A DNA stretch of 64,000 nucleotides from the NCBI GenBank assembly GCA_963784415.1, contig CAWARK010000016.1, forward strand, positions 154,769-218,768, read 5' to 3'. The position numbers were made by a program, and so were the translations under genes. Source of the DNA: UBA7672 sp963784415. GTDB taxonomy: Bacteria; Pseudomonadota; Alphaproteobacteria; Caulobacterales; Hyphomonadaceae. The notes beneath the pieces are model-generated. The model was not told the DNA's origin. It searched no databases and was given only the letters and a program-made list of their open reading frames with translations. Of this stretch, positions 27,837 through 36,295 are shown piece after piece (within the stretch, counting starts at the first letter, position 1; each line of letters starts with the position of its first letter).

Positions 27837-29078
27837 ATGGCCGCTACTGGCCCCGACCTGCGCAGGGTGGTGATCACCGGGATGGGCATCGTCTCGTCCA
27901 TCGGCGACACGATCAAGGACGTCACCGACAGCCTGAAGCATGGCCGGTCGGGCATCTCCTTCATCCAGGAATACGCGGACAAAGGCTTCAAGTCGCAGGT
28001 CGCCGGCAAGCCCAACGCGATGCCGGAAGATCATGTCGACAAGCGCGCGATGCGCTTCATGGGCGATGGCGCCGGCTGGTGCCACATGTCGATGACGCAG
28101 GCGATCGCGGACGCGGGCCTCGACGAGAGCATCATTTCCAACCCGCGCACGGGACTCATTGTCGGCACCGGCGGTCCGTCCACGCGCGCCATCGTGGCGG
28201 CGGCGGATTCGACGCGCGAAAAAGGTTCGCCGCGCCGCATCGGGCCGTTCGCCGTGCCCAAGGCGATGTCGTCGACCGCATCGGCGACGCTCTCCACCCT
28301 CTTCAAGATTCTCGGCGTGAACTATTCGATCTCGTCGGCCTGCACGACCTCGCTGCATTGCGTGGGCGCGGCGACCGAACAGATCCAGTGGGGCAAGCAG
28401 GACGTGATGTTCGCCGGCGGCGGCGAAGAACTCGACTGGACGCTGTCCTGCCTGTTCGACGGGCTCGGCGCCATGTCGTCGAAATACAATGCCGAACCGC
28501 ACCGCGCCTCGCGCGCGTATGACGCTGATCGCGATGGCTTCGTGATCGCGGGCGGCGCCGGCATGGTGGTGCTGGAAGAATACGAGCACGCCAAGAAACG
28601 CGGCGCGACGATCTATGGCGAAGTGGTCGGCTATGGCGCGACCTCGGATGGCTACGACATGGTCGCGCCGTCAGGCGAAGGCGCGGCACGGGCGATGCGC
28701 CTTGCCATGGCCCAGGCCGGGGCCAAGCCGGACTATCTCAACCCGCACGCCACCTCGACGCCGGTCGGCGACGTGAAGGAACTGGAAGCCGTCCGCGAAG
28801 TCTTCGGCCAGGAAGCGGCCGACCAGCCGATGATCTCCGCCACCAAGTCGATGACGGGCCACTGCCTCGGCGGCGCGGGCGTGCAGGAGCTGATCTACTC
28901 GCTGCTCATGATGAAGGAGCGTTTCATTGCTCCCTCGATCAACATCGAGAAGCTCGATCCCCTCGCCTACGGCGTCAACATCATCCGCGAGGCGCGCGAA
29001 GCCATCATCAAGATGGCGATGTCGAACTCGTTCGGCTTCGGCGGAACGAACGGCTCGATCATGGTGGCGAAGGTCTGA
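27837..29078 (+). CDS. fabB: Beta-ketoacyl-ACP synthase I FabB
   Basis: A 413-residue condensing enzyme that extends the cis-3-decenoyl chain made by FabA. The Cys-His-His triad is visible: SSACTTSLHC, NPHATSTPVGD and KSMTGHCLGGAG. The N terminus (RRVVITGMGIVSSIG) and the C-terminal NSFGFGGTNGS are canonical. ATG is the fourth codon set after AGGGGAGTGACTCGCG. In related bacteria fabI follows directly; here it is 4 kb away, behind inserted genes. Confidence 0.96.
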   Translation: MAATGPDLRRVVITGMGIVSSIGDTIKDVTDSLKHGRSGISFIQEYADKGFKSQVAGKPNAMPEDHVDKRAMRFMGDGAGWCHMSMTQAIADAGLDESIISNPRTGLIVGTGGPSTRAIVAAADSTREKGSPRRIGPFAVPKAMSSTASATLSTLFKILGVNYSISSACTTSLHCVGAATEQIQWGKQDVMFAGGGEELDWTLSCLFDGLGAMSSKYNAEPHRASRAYDADRDGFVIAGGAGMVVLEEYEHAKKRGATIYGEVVGYGATSDGYDMVAPSGEGAARAMRLAMAQAGAKPDYLNPHATSTPVGDVKELEAVREVFGQEAADQPMISATKSMTGHCLGGAGVQELIYSLLMMKERFIAPSINIEKLDPLAYGVNIIREAREAIIKMAMSNSFGFGGTNGSIMVAKV

Positions 29079-29162
29079 TCCGGCCAGCGCCGATCTACTC
29101 TGGGTCGATCGCACATCCGTTTGCCTTCGCGCCCAAATCCAGCCGGCGCATGAGGGGGAGCA

Positions 29163-29744
29163 ATGCCGCGTATCTCTGGAATGCTGAAGGTTGGCGAAGC
29201 CAGCCTCGCTGCTGGCGCTCTGCTGAAACGACAGCAGGGTTCAAGCGCAAGCTATGTCTGGATCCAGCTGGCCTTCATGTTGGGCGGTCTTGCGGCTGGA
29301 CTGCTTGCAAGCCTCTTTGTCGTTGGCGGGATATCCCGCAATGGCGGTTTGGGCGCGTTCGTCGGACTGCTCGCCGGCACGCTTGCCTACTGGCGGGTTC
29401 GGCGGCGTTTGGTGACCGCGCGTTTCAAACAGGAGTTTCAGGACCGGCAACAGACGCTTGACTTGCCGATCCGCGTTGAAATCTCTGAAGCCTGTTTGAC
29501 GTACGAGGTCGGTGGCGTGACGCAGCTTGCCCGATGGCCGGTGGTGGACGAGCTGTTTCGTAGCCACGGGTATTGGATATTTCATGCGCAGGCCCATGCG
29601 ATGTTTGCTCCTCAGCGGCTGTTTTTGAACGAAGACGAAGAACGGCAATTTATCAGGTTGGCCCTCTCACACATGAGTTCTGAGGCGCGCGACAGGAGCG
29701 CTGACGCTGTGCGTTTCGTCGATTCAAAAGGCGTGGGGGCGTAG
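29163..29744 (+). CDS. Membrane protein with YcxB-like C-terminal domain
   Basis: A 193-residue protein with two membrane segments (about residues 30-75: WIQLAFMLGGLAAGLLASLF and GGLGAFVGLLAGTLAYW) and a cytoplasmic part with VEISEACLTYEVGG, WPVVDELFRSHGYWIF and FAPQRLFLNEDEERQF. That last block is the pattern of YcxB-like/bPH-related domains, where a strand-rich domain ends with a phrase on an acceptable Phe/Arg. Function unknown. It is AT-richer than fabB and is the first gene of the block separating fabB from fabI. Confidence 0.65.
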   Translation: MPRISGMLKVGEASLAAGALLKRQQGSSASYVWIQLAFMLGGLAAGLLASLFVVGGISRNGGLGAFVGLLAGTLAYWRVRRRLVTARFKQEFQDRQQTLDLPIRVEISEACLTYEVGGVTQLARWPVVDELFRSHGYWIFHAQAHAMFAPQRLFLNEDEERQFIRLALSHMSSEARDRSADAVRFVDSKGVGA

Positions 29745-29814
29745 GCGCCTTAGGCGTTTTCGGAACGCGCTCGCCTCCTCCCGCATTCCGATAGTGCCGG
29801 AACAGGAGAGAGCG

Positions 29815-29943
29815 ATGCCGCGTGGCGACAAGTCGAAATACACCGACAAGCAGATCCGCAGGGCCGAGGGCATCGAGGAAAGCTACTAGAAGCGCGGCAT
29901 TTCGAAGAAGGTCGCCGCGACGCGCAAGCGTCGCGGGACGTAA
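29815..29943 (+). pseudogene. Small MPRGDKSKYTDKQ-family protein broken by an in-frame stop
   Basis: ATG 29815, six bases after AGGAG, reads MPRGDKSKYTDKQIRRAEG, then IEESY and a TAG at 29887. In the same frame the next codons read KRGISKKVAATRKRRGT to a TAA at 29941. The family in many proteobacteria (often labelled plasmid-stabilisation-like) reads HIEEGYE-KRGVSKKEAE at this place, so the TAG replaces a Glu codon. The C terminus is also shorter than the usual 55-60 residues. This looks like true decay, since no base insertion or deletion is involved. Confidence 0.6.
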
Positions 29944-29946
29944 TCG

Positions 29947-30519
29947 CTAGCGCCCGTTGGGCGGCATCACCTTGATGTCGGTGTGAAGCGCCGTGCCGCC
30001 ATCGGGCATGACCTTGAGATCCGTCGTGTTGATGAACAGGCCCATCGGCAGGACGGATTGCGAGCCGGTGTCGTCGACGCCATAGGCGTAGCAGACGGCG
30101 GTGACGCTGACGCGGCCGCTGAGCGCGCCGCCGGCGAGCGCCTGTGTGACGCCATCGAGGGCGGCGTTGTTCAGAACGTCGAAGACATACTGGCTCGACT
30201 GGGTGGTTGCGGCGCTGGTTTCGAAGGCGCGCTGGACGAGGACGGGTTCCTTGCCGCCGGGCGGGTAATAGAGCACGTCGATGCGCGCGCGCACGGCGAC
30301 TCCCTGCCCCGTCAGTGGCGCAACGAGCGTGGAGTTGGGAGAACTGCCTAAAGCGTCGCTCGAGCGAGCGCCGCTCTCTCCCTCGACAGGCGAAACGCGC
30401 TCGTATTCCTGTGCCTCGACCATCGGCAGGGCGGACTGCAGCGCCATGCCGGACGCTATTCCGGCAGCGAGACGGCGCATGCGCCCGATCGTTTCCATGC
30501 GGCGGCGGGCATCCGGCAT
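29947..30519 (-). CDS. Secreted or anchored protein of unknown function
   Basis: ATG 30519 with GAGGAGGACGTG directly upstream gives 190 residues. A weak signal or anchor (LAAGIASGMALQSALPM) is followed by a mature part with VAVRARIDVLYYPPGGKEP, SSQYVFDVLNNAALDGV and VTAVCYAYGVDDTGS, alternating strands and loops. No family recognised. It lies 3 bases after the end of the broken small gene on the other strand and 111 bases downstream of the TPR membrane gene. Confidence 0.6.
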   Translation of the reverse strand: MPDARRRMETIGRMRRLAAGIASGMALQSALPMVEAQEYERVSPVEGESGARSSDALGSSPNSTLVAPLTGQGVAVRARIDVLYYPPGGKEPVLVQRAFETSAATTQSSQYVFDVLNNAALDGVTQALAGGALSGRVSVTAVCYAYGVDDTGSQSVLPMGLFINTTDLKVMPDGGTALHTDIKVMPPNGR

Positions 30520-30630
30520 CACGTCCTCCTCAACGTCTTCCCAGTGTCGGTGTGGCCGGTCAATGTCGCGGAGTGATGCCAACGCTTCGCAAATCAGTCG
30601 CAGTTTGTCGCCGTGACCTGACGGGCACGG

Positions 30631-31629
30631 TCAGAATTTCGGCAGGGAGATACGCCGCAAGTCGCGCTGGATCTGGAAGCGCGCCGCGATCGAAATGAAA
30701 TAGCTGGCCAGCGCATAGAGGAGCGCAAGGATGGCCCCTGCCGACACGACGACAAGCGGCCGGACGCCCGCCGCGATGCGCGCGACATCATACGTCAGCG
30801 ACAGAAACAGCACCACGCCGATCATGCACATCGGCAGGAGCACCGTCACCAGCCCGCGGCGGTCCATCTCCACGATCCAGTCGACCAGTGGCAGGAAGGG
30901 CCGGAGCCACGCGCGCGAGCGCGCGCGGGCGCGAACCAACAGCCGCATGATCCTCGGATCGCCGGGAGACAGGCGCAGCGCTTCGAGCGCGAGTTCATAG
31001 GCCTCGACCGGTTGGCGACGCTTGATCGCGCATTCAGCAAGGATGGTGAACACCTCGGGCCGCGTCGGATCAAGTTGCATGGCGCGCTGGGCGAGGGATT
31101 CGGCAGCCGCATAGTCCCACTGCGACAGACGCAGCGAGGCGACGTTCAGCAGTTCATAGGCGCTGCTTGCGAATCGTTCGGCGTCGTCAAAGAGGTCGCG
31201 CGCGGCGACAGCCTGACGCATCAGCTCCAGGCCCTTCGCCTTGCGATAGGCGTTGGAATTGAAGCGCGCGATGGCGAGGTTGAACAGGGCGTCGGAATCG
31301 TCCGGGCTTTCGGAGGCGGCTTCCTCGGCCAGCTGGAGCTGTTCGTCGCGGGCCTGTTTGCCCTTGCCGGCGCGCTGCAGGGCAAAGGTGAGCGTCGACT
31401 TGACCAGCGGGTCGTCGGGGCTGATGGCGGCGGCGGCGCGTGCCGTCTCGAGGCCCGCCTTCCTGTCATCGTCTTCGAAGCGACAGCGGGCGGCAAGCGC
31501 CAGCGCGCGCGCATTGTTGGGATCCTCCGCCAGCAATGTGCGCACCCGCGCCTCGGCGCCGCGATAATTGCCCGCGCGCATCAGGGCGATCACGGCGCTT
31601 TCACTGGCGACGCGGTCGAACCCGTCCAT
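30631..31629 (-). CDS. TPR membrane protein paired with an AAA+ ATPase
   Basis: A 332-residue protein. Residues 1-225 are helical repeats of TPR type (for instance GNYRGAEARVRTLLAEDPNN and AESLAQRAMQLDPTRPEVF). Two membrane helices then follow (LVTVLLPMCMIGVVLFLSL and VVSAGAILALLYALASYF), ending in a short basic tail. There is no signal peptide, so the repeats face the cytoplasm. ATG 31629 is 9 bases from the stop of the ATPase gene, so the two are cotranscribed. I infer that it anchors or supplies clients to the ATPase; nothing in the sequence proves this. Confidence 0.7.
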   Translation of the reverse strand: MDGFDRVASESAVIALMRAGNYRGAEARVRTLLAEDPNNARALALAARCRFEDDDRKAGLETARAAAAISPDDPLVKSTLTFALQRAGKGKQARDEQLQLAEEAASESPDDSDALFNLAIARFNSNAYRKAKGLELMRQAVAARDLFDDAERFASSAYELLNVASLRLSQWDYAAAESLAQRAMQLDPTRPEVFTILAECAIKRRQPVEAYELALEALRLSPGDPRIMRLLVRARARSRAWLRPFLPLVDWIVEMDRRGLVTVLLPMCMIGVVLFLSLTYDVARIAAGVRPLVVVSAGAILALLYALASYFISIAARFQIQRDLRRISLPKF

Positions 31630-31637
31630 GGCGCGGC

Positions 31638-32990
31638 CTATTTCGCGTGCTTGTCGAGGAAGGCGGTGACGTCGTCATAGAGGCCGCCCTCATTCGAATA
31701 CTTCGCGTAGTTGCGCGCCTGGCTGAGCCATTCCAGCGTCGTCGGCTTGCGCGATTTCGTCGCCTCCGAGAGATGCTTCTGCCGGATCGGCGCGACTTCT
31801 CCGCTGTCGAGGCTTTCCTCGATCGCGAAGTCGCAGGCCTCATCGACCAAGCCGACGAGATCCGCGCCGGAGAAGCCGGACGTCGCCTGCGCGATCGGAT
31901 CGAGGTTCACATTGTCCTGCGGGCGGTCCTTCATCGCCATGCCAAGGATGGCGAGACGCGCGTCGCGATCCGGCGGCGGCACGAAGATGACGCGGTCAAA
32001 GCGGCCGGGGCGGCGGAAGGCGGTGTCGATCGCCCACGGCGTGTTGGTGGCGGCAAGAACCAGCACGCCTTCATTGCTCGCGTTGACGCCGTCCATCTCG
32101 TTCAGGAAGGTCGAGACGAGGCTCGCGCCATGATCGGCATGACCGAAGCGACGACGGGCGGCGAGCGCCTCGATCTCGTCGAAGAACAGCACGGCGGGCT
32201 TGGCGGCGCGGGCGTTCTCGAACGCCGCCGCCAGGCGCTTTTCGGACTGGCCAATATACATGTCCAAAACTTCAGCAATCTCGATGGAGATGAACTCCGC
32301 CCCCACCTCCCCCGCCGTCGCCCGCGCGATCATCGTCTTGCCGCAGCCGGGCGGGCCATAAAGCAGCACGCCGCCGCCGGCCTTGCGCTTGAACTTCGAG
32401 AACAGCGACGGGTTGCGGAAAGGCTGGATGATCTTGCGCGAGATATCCTTCTTGACGTCTTCGAGGCCGCCGACATCGGCGAACGTCTTGGGATCACGGC
32501 CGAGCCGGTTGATCGGCGCATCTTCGTCCGCCGTCGCAACAGGTCGCGGGCCGCGCAGGTTGACGACATTGTTTCCAGCCGCCGCCTGTCTCGGCGCGAG
32601 AGCGGCTTCCAGTGTTTCTTCTTTGAGTACGGGATCAGCCGCAATGGCAGCGCTGTAGGCATCGGCCGCTTCGCCGGTGCGGCCGCTTTCGAGCAGCAGG
32701 CTTGCGCGCGCAATGCCGAGCCTGGGCTCGGTTCCCTCAAGCCAGCGGAGAGCGCCGGGCGTCTCGCCCATTTCGGCCAGAAAGTCCGAGGCTGCGATCC
32801 GGGCGTCCGTGTCGTAGGCAGCGGGTTGGGCGCCTGCGAGCCAGCGAACAGCTTCTTCGGGCTCCACCGCTTCCTCGGCGGCGCGGATCACCGCCTTGAG
32901 AAGTCCGCTCTTTCCGGGAGCAAGGCTCGCCGCTTCGATCAGATCGCCAAGTTCGCTCAACGTCCCATCCCTTTTGCCGCTGCGCGCCAT
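31638..32990 (-). CDS. AAA+ ATPase with N-terminal TPR-like repeats
   Basis: A 450-residue protein from ATG 32990. Residues 1-165 are helical (LIEAASLAPGKSGLLKAVIR; ARASLLLESGRTGEAADAYS), then comes one classic AAA domain of the CDC48/FtsH-like clade: DVGGLEDVKKDI, Walker A YGPPGCGKTMIA (about 217), Walker B AVLFFDEIEAL (about 272), sensor 1 VLAATNTPW and the arginine fingers RRPGRFDR. The C-terminal lid has SGADLVGLVDEACD. It lacks protease or second AAA domains. It probably remodels proteins; the membrane TPR protein downstream is the likely partner. It is divergent from fabI over 84 bases. Confidence 0.8.
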   Translation of the reverse strand: MARSGKRDGTLSELGDLIEAASLAPGKSGLLKAVIRAAEEAVEPEEAVRWLAGAQPAAYDTDARIAASDFLAEMGETPGALRWLEGTEPRLGIARASLLLESGRTGEAADAYSAAIAADPVLKEETLEAALAPRQAAAGNNVVNLRGPRPVATADEDAPINRLGRDPKTFADVGGLEDVKKDISRKIIQPFRNPSLFSKFKRKAGGGVLLYGPPGCGKTMIARATAGEVGAEFISIEIAEVLDMYIGQSEKRLAAAFENARAAKPAVLFFDEIEALAARRRFGHADHGASLVSTFLNEMDGVNASNEGVLVLAATNTPWAIDTAFRRPGRFDRVIFVPPPDRDARLAILGMAMKDRPQDNVNLDPIAQATSGFSGADLVGLVDEACDFAIEESLDSGEVAPIRQKHLSEATKSRKPTTLEWLSQARNYAKYSNEGGLYDDVTAFLDKHAK

Positions 32991-33017
32991 CCTAGGGCAG
33001 CACCGGCCCCCGGCAAG

Positions 33018-33046
33018 CTTGACTGGCATGGCGGAGGCCCCTACCC
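33018..33046 (+). promoter_or_regulatory. Possible fabI promoter
   Basis: CTTGAC at 33018-33023 and CTACCC at 33041-33046 are 17 bases apart, in line with housekeeping promoters of alphaproteobacteria, and lie about 30 bases before the fabI start. The -10 match is weak. Confidence 0.3.
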
Positions 33047-33074
33047 CGCGAACCTCAGCAAAAGGAACGCTTCC

Positions 33075-33893
33075 ATGTCCAAATGGTCCTTCCCCACAGG
33101 CGACCTGATGAAGGGCAAGCGCGGCGTCGTGATGGGCGTTGCGAACGACAGCTCCATCGCCTGGGGCATCGCGCAGCAGCTCGCCGCGCAGGGCGCGGAG
33201 ATCGCGTTCACGTATCAGGGCGAGAACCTCGAGCGCCGGGTGCGGCCGCTGGTTGAATCCATCGGCATGAACACGATGATCCCCGCCGACGTGACCGACG
33301 ACGCCAGCATGGATGCAGCCTTCGCGCAGGTGAAGGAGAAGTGGGGTAAGATCGACTTCCTCGTCCACTCCATCGCGTTTGCGGGCAAGGAAGAACTGAT
33401 GGGATCGATGGTGGCGAACACGTCGCGCGAAGGCTTCCGCCGCGCGATGGATATTTCGGTCTACTCGTTCATCGATTGTGCGCGCCGCGCGTCGGAAATC
33501 ATGCCGGATGGGGGCTCGATCATCTGCATGACGTATCTCGGCGCCGAGCGTACCGTGCCATCCTATAACGTGATGGGCGTCGCCAAGGCTGCGCTGGAAG
33601 CTTCCACCCGCTACGCGGCTCGCGACCTCGGCCCGAAAGGTATCCGCGTCAACGCGATCTCGGCTGGCGCGATGCGAACGCTGTCGCTGGCGGGTATTCG
33701 CGGCGGCAAGGGCCTTTTGAGCACCGGCCGTGACTGGTCACTGCTGAAGGAAGATACGTCGATGGAAGGCGTGGCGGGTTGCGCGCTCTATCTGCTGTCG
33801 CCGATCGGCCGCTCGATCACGGGCGAAGTCGTGCACGTCGACGCGGGCTTCCACATTGTGGGCGTGCCGGACGGCCAGGAAGGCGCCGCGTAA
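33075..33893 (+). CDS. fabI: Enoyl-ACP reductase FabI
   Basis: A 272-residue NADH-dependent enoyl-ACP reductase, the last step of each fatty-acid elongation cycle and the target of triclosan-type inhibitors. Motifs: GVANDSSIAWGIAQ, the Tyr-x6-Lys signature in YNVMGVAKAALE, with the first Tyr of the pair in MTYLGAE, and the C-terminal GEVVHVDAGFH. ATG 33075 (MSKWSFPTG) follows AAAGGAACG. In most relatives it stands directly behind fabA-fabB. Confidence 0.95.
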   Translation: MSKWSFPTGDLMKGKRGVVMGVANDSSIAWGIAQQLAAQGAEIAFTYQGENLERRVRPLVESIGMNTMIPADVTDDASMDAAFAQVKEKWGKIDFLVHSIAFAGKEELMGSMVANTSREGFRRAMDISVYSFIDCARRASEIMPDGGSIICMTYLGAERTVPSYNVMGVAKAALEASTRYAARDLGPKGIRVNAISAGAMRTLSLAGIRGGKGLLSTGRDWSLLKEDTSMEGVAGCALYLLSPIGRSITGEVVHVDAGFHIVGVPDGQEGAA

Positions 33894-33913
33894 GGCGGGC
33901 GCCCTGCTCTCGA

Positions 33914-34144
33914 TCAGTCGCCGAGGTTCATCGCGAAGCTGGTCGCGACGGCTTGCTGGTGGTCGGTCATCGCCTGGTTGGCGGCTTTCATGACCCAGCC
34001 AGCCGGCGAGCTCAGCAGCGTCATCGCGCCGAAGGCCAGGCCGACCATCACGGCGGCGGAAGCAACGACGACAAGCGCGCTCTGCATCCGATCCCTGACC
34101 CGCAAGACTTCACCTTGCGACTGACGGGTGGTTTCGGTTTGCAT
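33914..34144 (-). CDS. Small single-pass membrane protein
   Basis: ATG 34144, with AGGAGGAAGAC right before it, gives 76 residues: a polar start (TETTRQSQGEVLRVRDR), one membrane helix (ALVVVASAAVMVGLAFGAM) and a short tail. The excellent ribosome site is the main evidence that this is a gene; no family recognised. It converges with fabI, 20 bases apart. Upstream, 34145-34424 holds no gene I can support; it has a 9-base direct repeat GCAGTTTCC at 34351 and 34368. Confidence 0.55.
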   Translation of the reverse strand: MQTETTRQSQGEVLRVRDRMQSALVVVASAAVMVGLAFGAMTLLSSPAGWVMKAANQAMTDHQQAVATSFAMNLGD

Positions 34145-34424
34145 GTCTTCCTCCTCGCACGCGCAGCCCGGCAACAACGCGCCGGCTATTAGCTCTGTGC
34201 GGACCAGTGGGTCCGCTGCGTCGTGGGGGAGATTTGCTCGTATCCGGAGCGGCCATTTGGCGTCTTCGCCTTCAGGCTCTGTATAGGATGAACGTAGCTC
34301 ACGAAATCGCGAGCGACAACGGAGAGACCACACCGAACTGCGGAGACTTTGCAGTTTCCTATTTTGGGCAGTTTCCCGTTGTGCGGATGCGTTGGTGTTC
34401 GCACGCGCGAAGAGATGGCTGACG

Positions 34425-35114
34425 CTAGGTGACGACGCCGAGCTTCTGCAATTGCACCCACACCGGCGCGACGAGACGGTCGATGGAGTCGGCGTCAGAA
34501 GGTCCGTCGCGATTGGGCGGCGCGGCCTCGCAGGCAACGATGATATCGCAGAGATGGCGAGCGGGATCCGTGAAGCGCGCCTGGGAGGCGCGAACAAAGC
34601 GGAGATATTGCTGGATCACGCTTTCGGCGCTGCGGCCGCGTTCGGTTTGATCGCGGCGGATGCGGCGGATGAGGCGGAGGTCGGCCGGCGCATCGACGAA
34701 CACGGTGAGATCGAAGAGATCGACGAAGGACGGATCCGAGAGGACGTGGATGCCTTCGACAATCACGACGGGGCGTGAGGCAACCCGCTTCACCTCCCCT
34801 GCCTTCCGGTCGTGATTGGGGAAGTCGTAGATCGGCTGCTCGATGGTCTCGCCGCGCCTCAGCGCCTCGATGTCGCGGCGCAGATGCTCCATGTCCTTGT
34901 TGGCGGGATCGTCGAAGTTGAACGTACTTTCAAGTTCCGCGTGCGTCATCGCGCGGGCGGTTGGTCCGTAATGCTCGCGGGCAAAATAGTAATTGTCCTC
35001 GGTGACCAGCTGACATTTGCCTTCGCCCAGCCGTTCATTCAGCGCACGCGCCAGGGTCGTCTTGCCCGAACCGGAGCCGCCGGTGACGGCGATCATGAAA
35101 GCAGGGCCTGTCAT
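34425..35114 (-). CDS. udk: Uridine kinase-like P-loop kinase
   Basis: A 229-residue kinase: Walker A AVTGGSGSGKTTLA, then EDNYYFAREHYGP, the lid region STFNFDDPAN, EQPIYDFPNHDR and VVIVEGIHVLSDPSF. These are uridine kinase/phosphoribulokinase-family signatures; uridine and cytidine salvage to UMP and CMP is the likely reaction. It reads in the same direction as rbfA and starts 20 bases after its stop. Confidence 0.88.
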   Translation of the reverse strand: MTGPAFMIAVTGGSGSGKTTLARALNERLGEGKCQLVTEDNYYFAREHYGPTARAMTHAELESTFNFDDPANKDMEHLRRDIEALRRGETIEQPIYDFPNHDRKAGEVKRVASRPVVIVEGIHVLSDPSFVDLFDLTVFVDAPADLRLIRRIRRDQTERGRSAESVIQQYLRFVRASQARFTDPARHLCDIIVACEAAPPNRDGPSDADSIDRLVAPVWVQLQKLGVVT

Positions 35115-35134
35115 GAGGGATCAGTCATGCGCGA

Positions 35135-35533
35135 TCAGTCCTCGTCCTTGTCGGAAGGATCACGGTCAACGAGATCGCGGCGCACGCGCTCGGAAGAGAG
35201 CAGCTCGTTGATGCGGCGGGCCTCGTCATAGCTGTCGTCCGAGATGAAGCGCAGGATCGGTGTAAAGCGCATCTCGATTTCGCGGCTGAGACGGCCACGC
35301 AGGAAGCCGGCGACGCGGTTCAGCGCCTCGATCGTCTTGTCCATGTCCGCGCCACCCAGGGGGGCTGAAAAGGCCGTGGCGTTCTTGAGATCCGGCGAGA
35401 CGCGGACCTCGGTGATGGTGATCGATTTTCCATGCAGGGCCGGATCGTCGAACTCCTCGCGGGAGAGGATATCGGTCAGGGCGTGGCGGATAATCTCGCC
35501 AGCGCGGAGCTGTCTCTGGGTGGGCGGTTTCAT
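35135..35533 (-). CDS. rbfA: Ribosome-binding factor RbfA
   Basis: A 132-residue KH-fold protein needed for late 16S rRNA maturation: QLRAGEIIRHALTDILSRE, the conserved strand SITITEVRVSPDLKNATAF and LRFISDDSYDEARRIN. Usually rbfA is right behind infB; here infB ends 10.5 kb away, with oxidoreductases, repair genes and an SPFH module between them. The start ATG 35533 is at the family position. Confidence 0.95.
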   Translation of the reverse strand: MKPPTQRQLRAGEIIRHALTDILSREEFDDPALHGKSITITEVRVSPDLKNATAFSAPLGGADMDKTIEALNRVAGFLRGRLSREIEMRFTPILRFISDDSYDEARRINELLSSERVRRDLVDRDPSDKDED

Positions 35534-35631
35534 CTGGCTTTAAAAGGCCGCGGGGGCGCCGAAGTCAAGGACGCGCATGGGGCGGTCCTGTAGTAAGTCT
35601 TACTCAGGTTTCCCCTGCCGCCAGAATCGCC

Positions 35632-36204
35632 ATGCCCCGCCCGCTTAGCCTGCGCAAATCCTTCTTCGCCCGCAGCGTCCACGACGTTGCGCCCGAGCTG
35701 ATCGGGGCGAGCTTTCTGTTTGGCGGCACGGGCGGCGTCATTGTCGAGGTGGAGGCCTATCACCAGAGCGAGCCCGCCGCGCATTCCTTCAACGGCCCAA
35801 CGCCCCGCAACGGCGTGATGTTTGGCCCGGCGGGATACGCCTATGTTTACCGGTCCTATGGCCTGCACTGGTGCGTGAATTTCGTCTGCGAGGGAGCGGG
35901 CTCAGCCGCGGCCGTTCTCATTCGCGCGGTCGAGCCGACTGAAGGGCTTGCCCTGATGCGCCAGCGCCGTGGCGTTGAAGATGTGCGCCTGCTCGGCTCT
36001 GGCCCGGGCCGACTCTGCCAGGCCATGGGAATCACAGGCGTCCATAGCGGCCTGCCGCTGAACGAAGCGCCCTTTTCGCTGAAAGCCCGCACCAGCGAAC
36101 CTGAAATCGTCGTCGGGCCGCGCATCGGCATCACCAAGGCAATCGACCTGCCCTGGCGTTACGGCCTTGAGGGTTCCCGCCACGTCAGCAAGCCTTTCAG
36201 ATGA
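35632..36204 (+). CDS. mpg: DNA-3-methyladenine glycosylase (AAG/Mpg family)
   Basis: A 190-residue base-excision enzyme that removes 3-methyladenine and other alkylated purines. Family motifs: VIVEVEAYHQSEPAAHSF with the catalytic Glu, MFGPAGYAYVYRSYG, NFVCEGAGSAAAVLIRAVEP and GSGPGRLCQAMGI. Length fits. The ada gene follows after 91 bases on the same strand, making a small alkylation-repair cluster. Confidence 0.93.
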   Translation: MPRPLSLRKSFFARSVHDVAPELIGASFLFGGTGGVIVEVEAYHQSEPAAHSFNGPTPRNGVMFGPAGYAYVYRSYGLHWCVNFVCEGAGSAAAVLIRAVEPTEGLALMRQRRGVEDVRLLGSGPGRLCQAMGITGVHSGLPLNEAPFSLKARTSEPEIVVGPRIGITKAIDLPWRYGLEGSRHVSKPFR

Positions 36205-36295
36205 GGTTTTGATGGTCCTGTCGTTTTTCCGGCCTTGCGATCTGCCGGGGTCGCTATCTTGAGGCTACAGAACGAGACGCCACATAGGCCAAGCC

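Noticed and set aside
28031..28589. Minus-strand frames opposite fabB
   Set aside because: Antisense shadows; fabB has all active-site residues.
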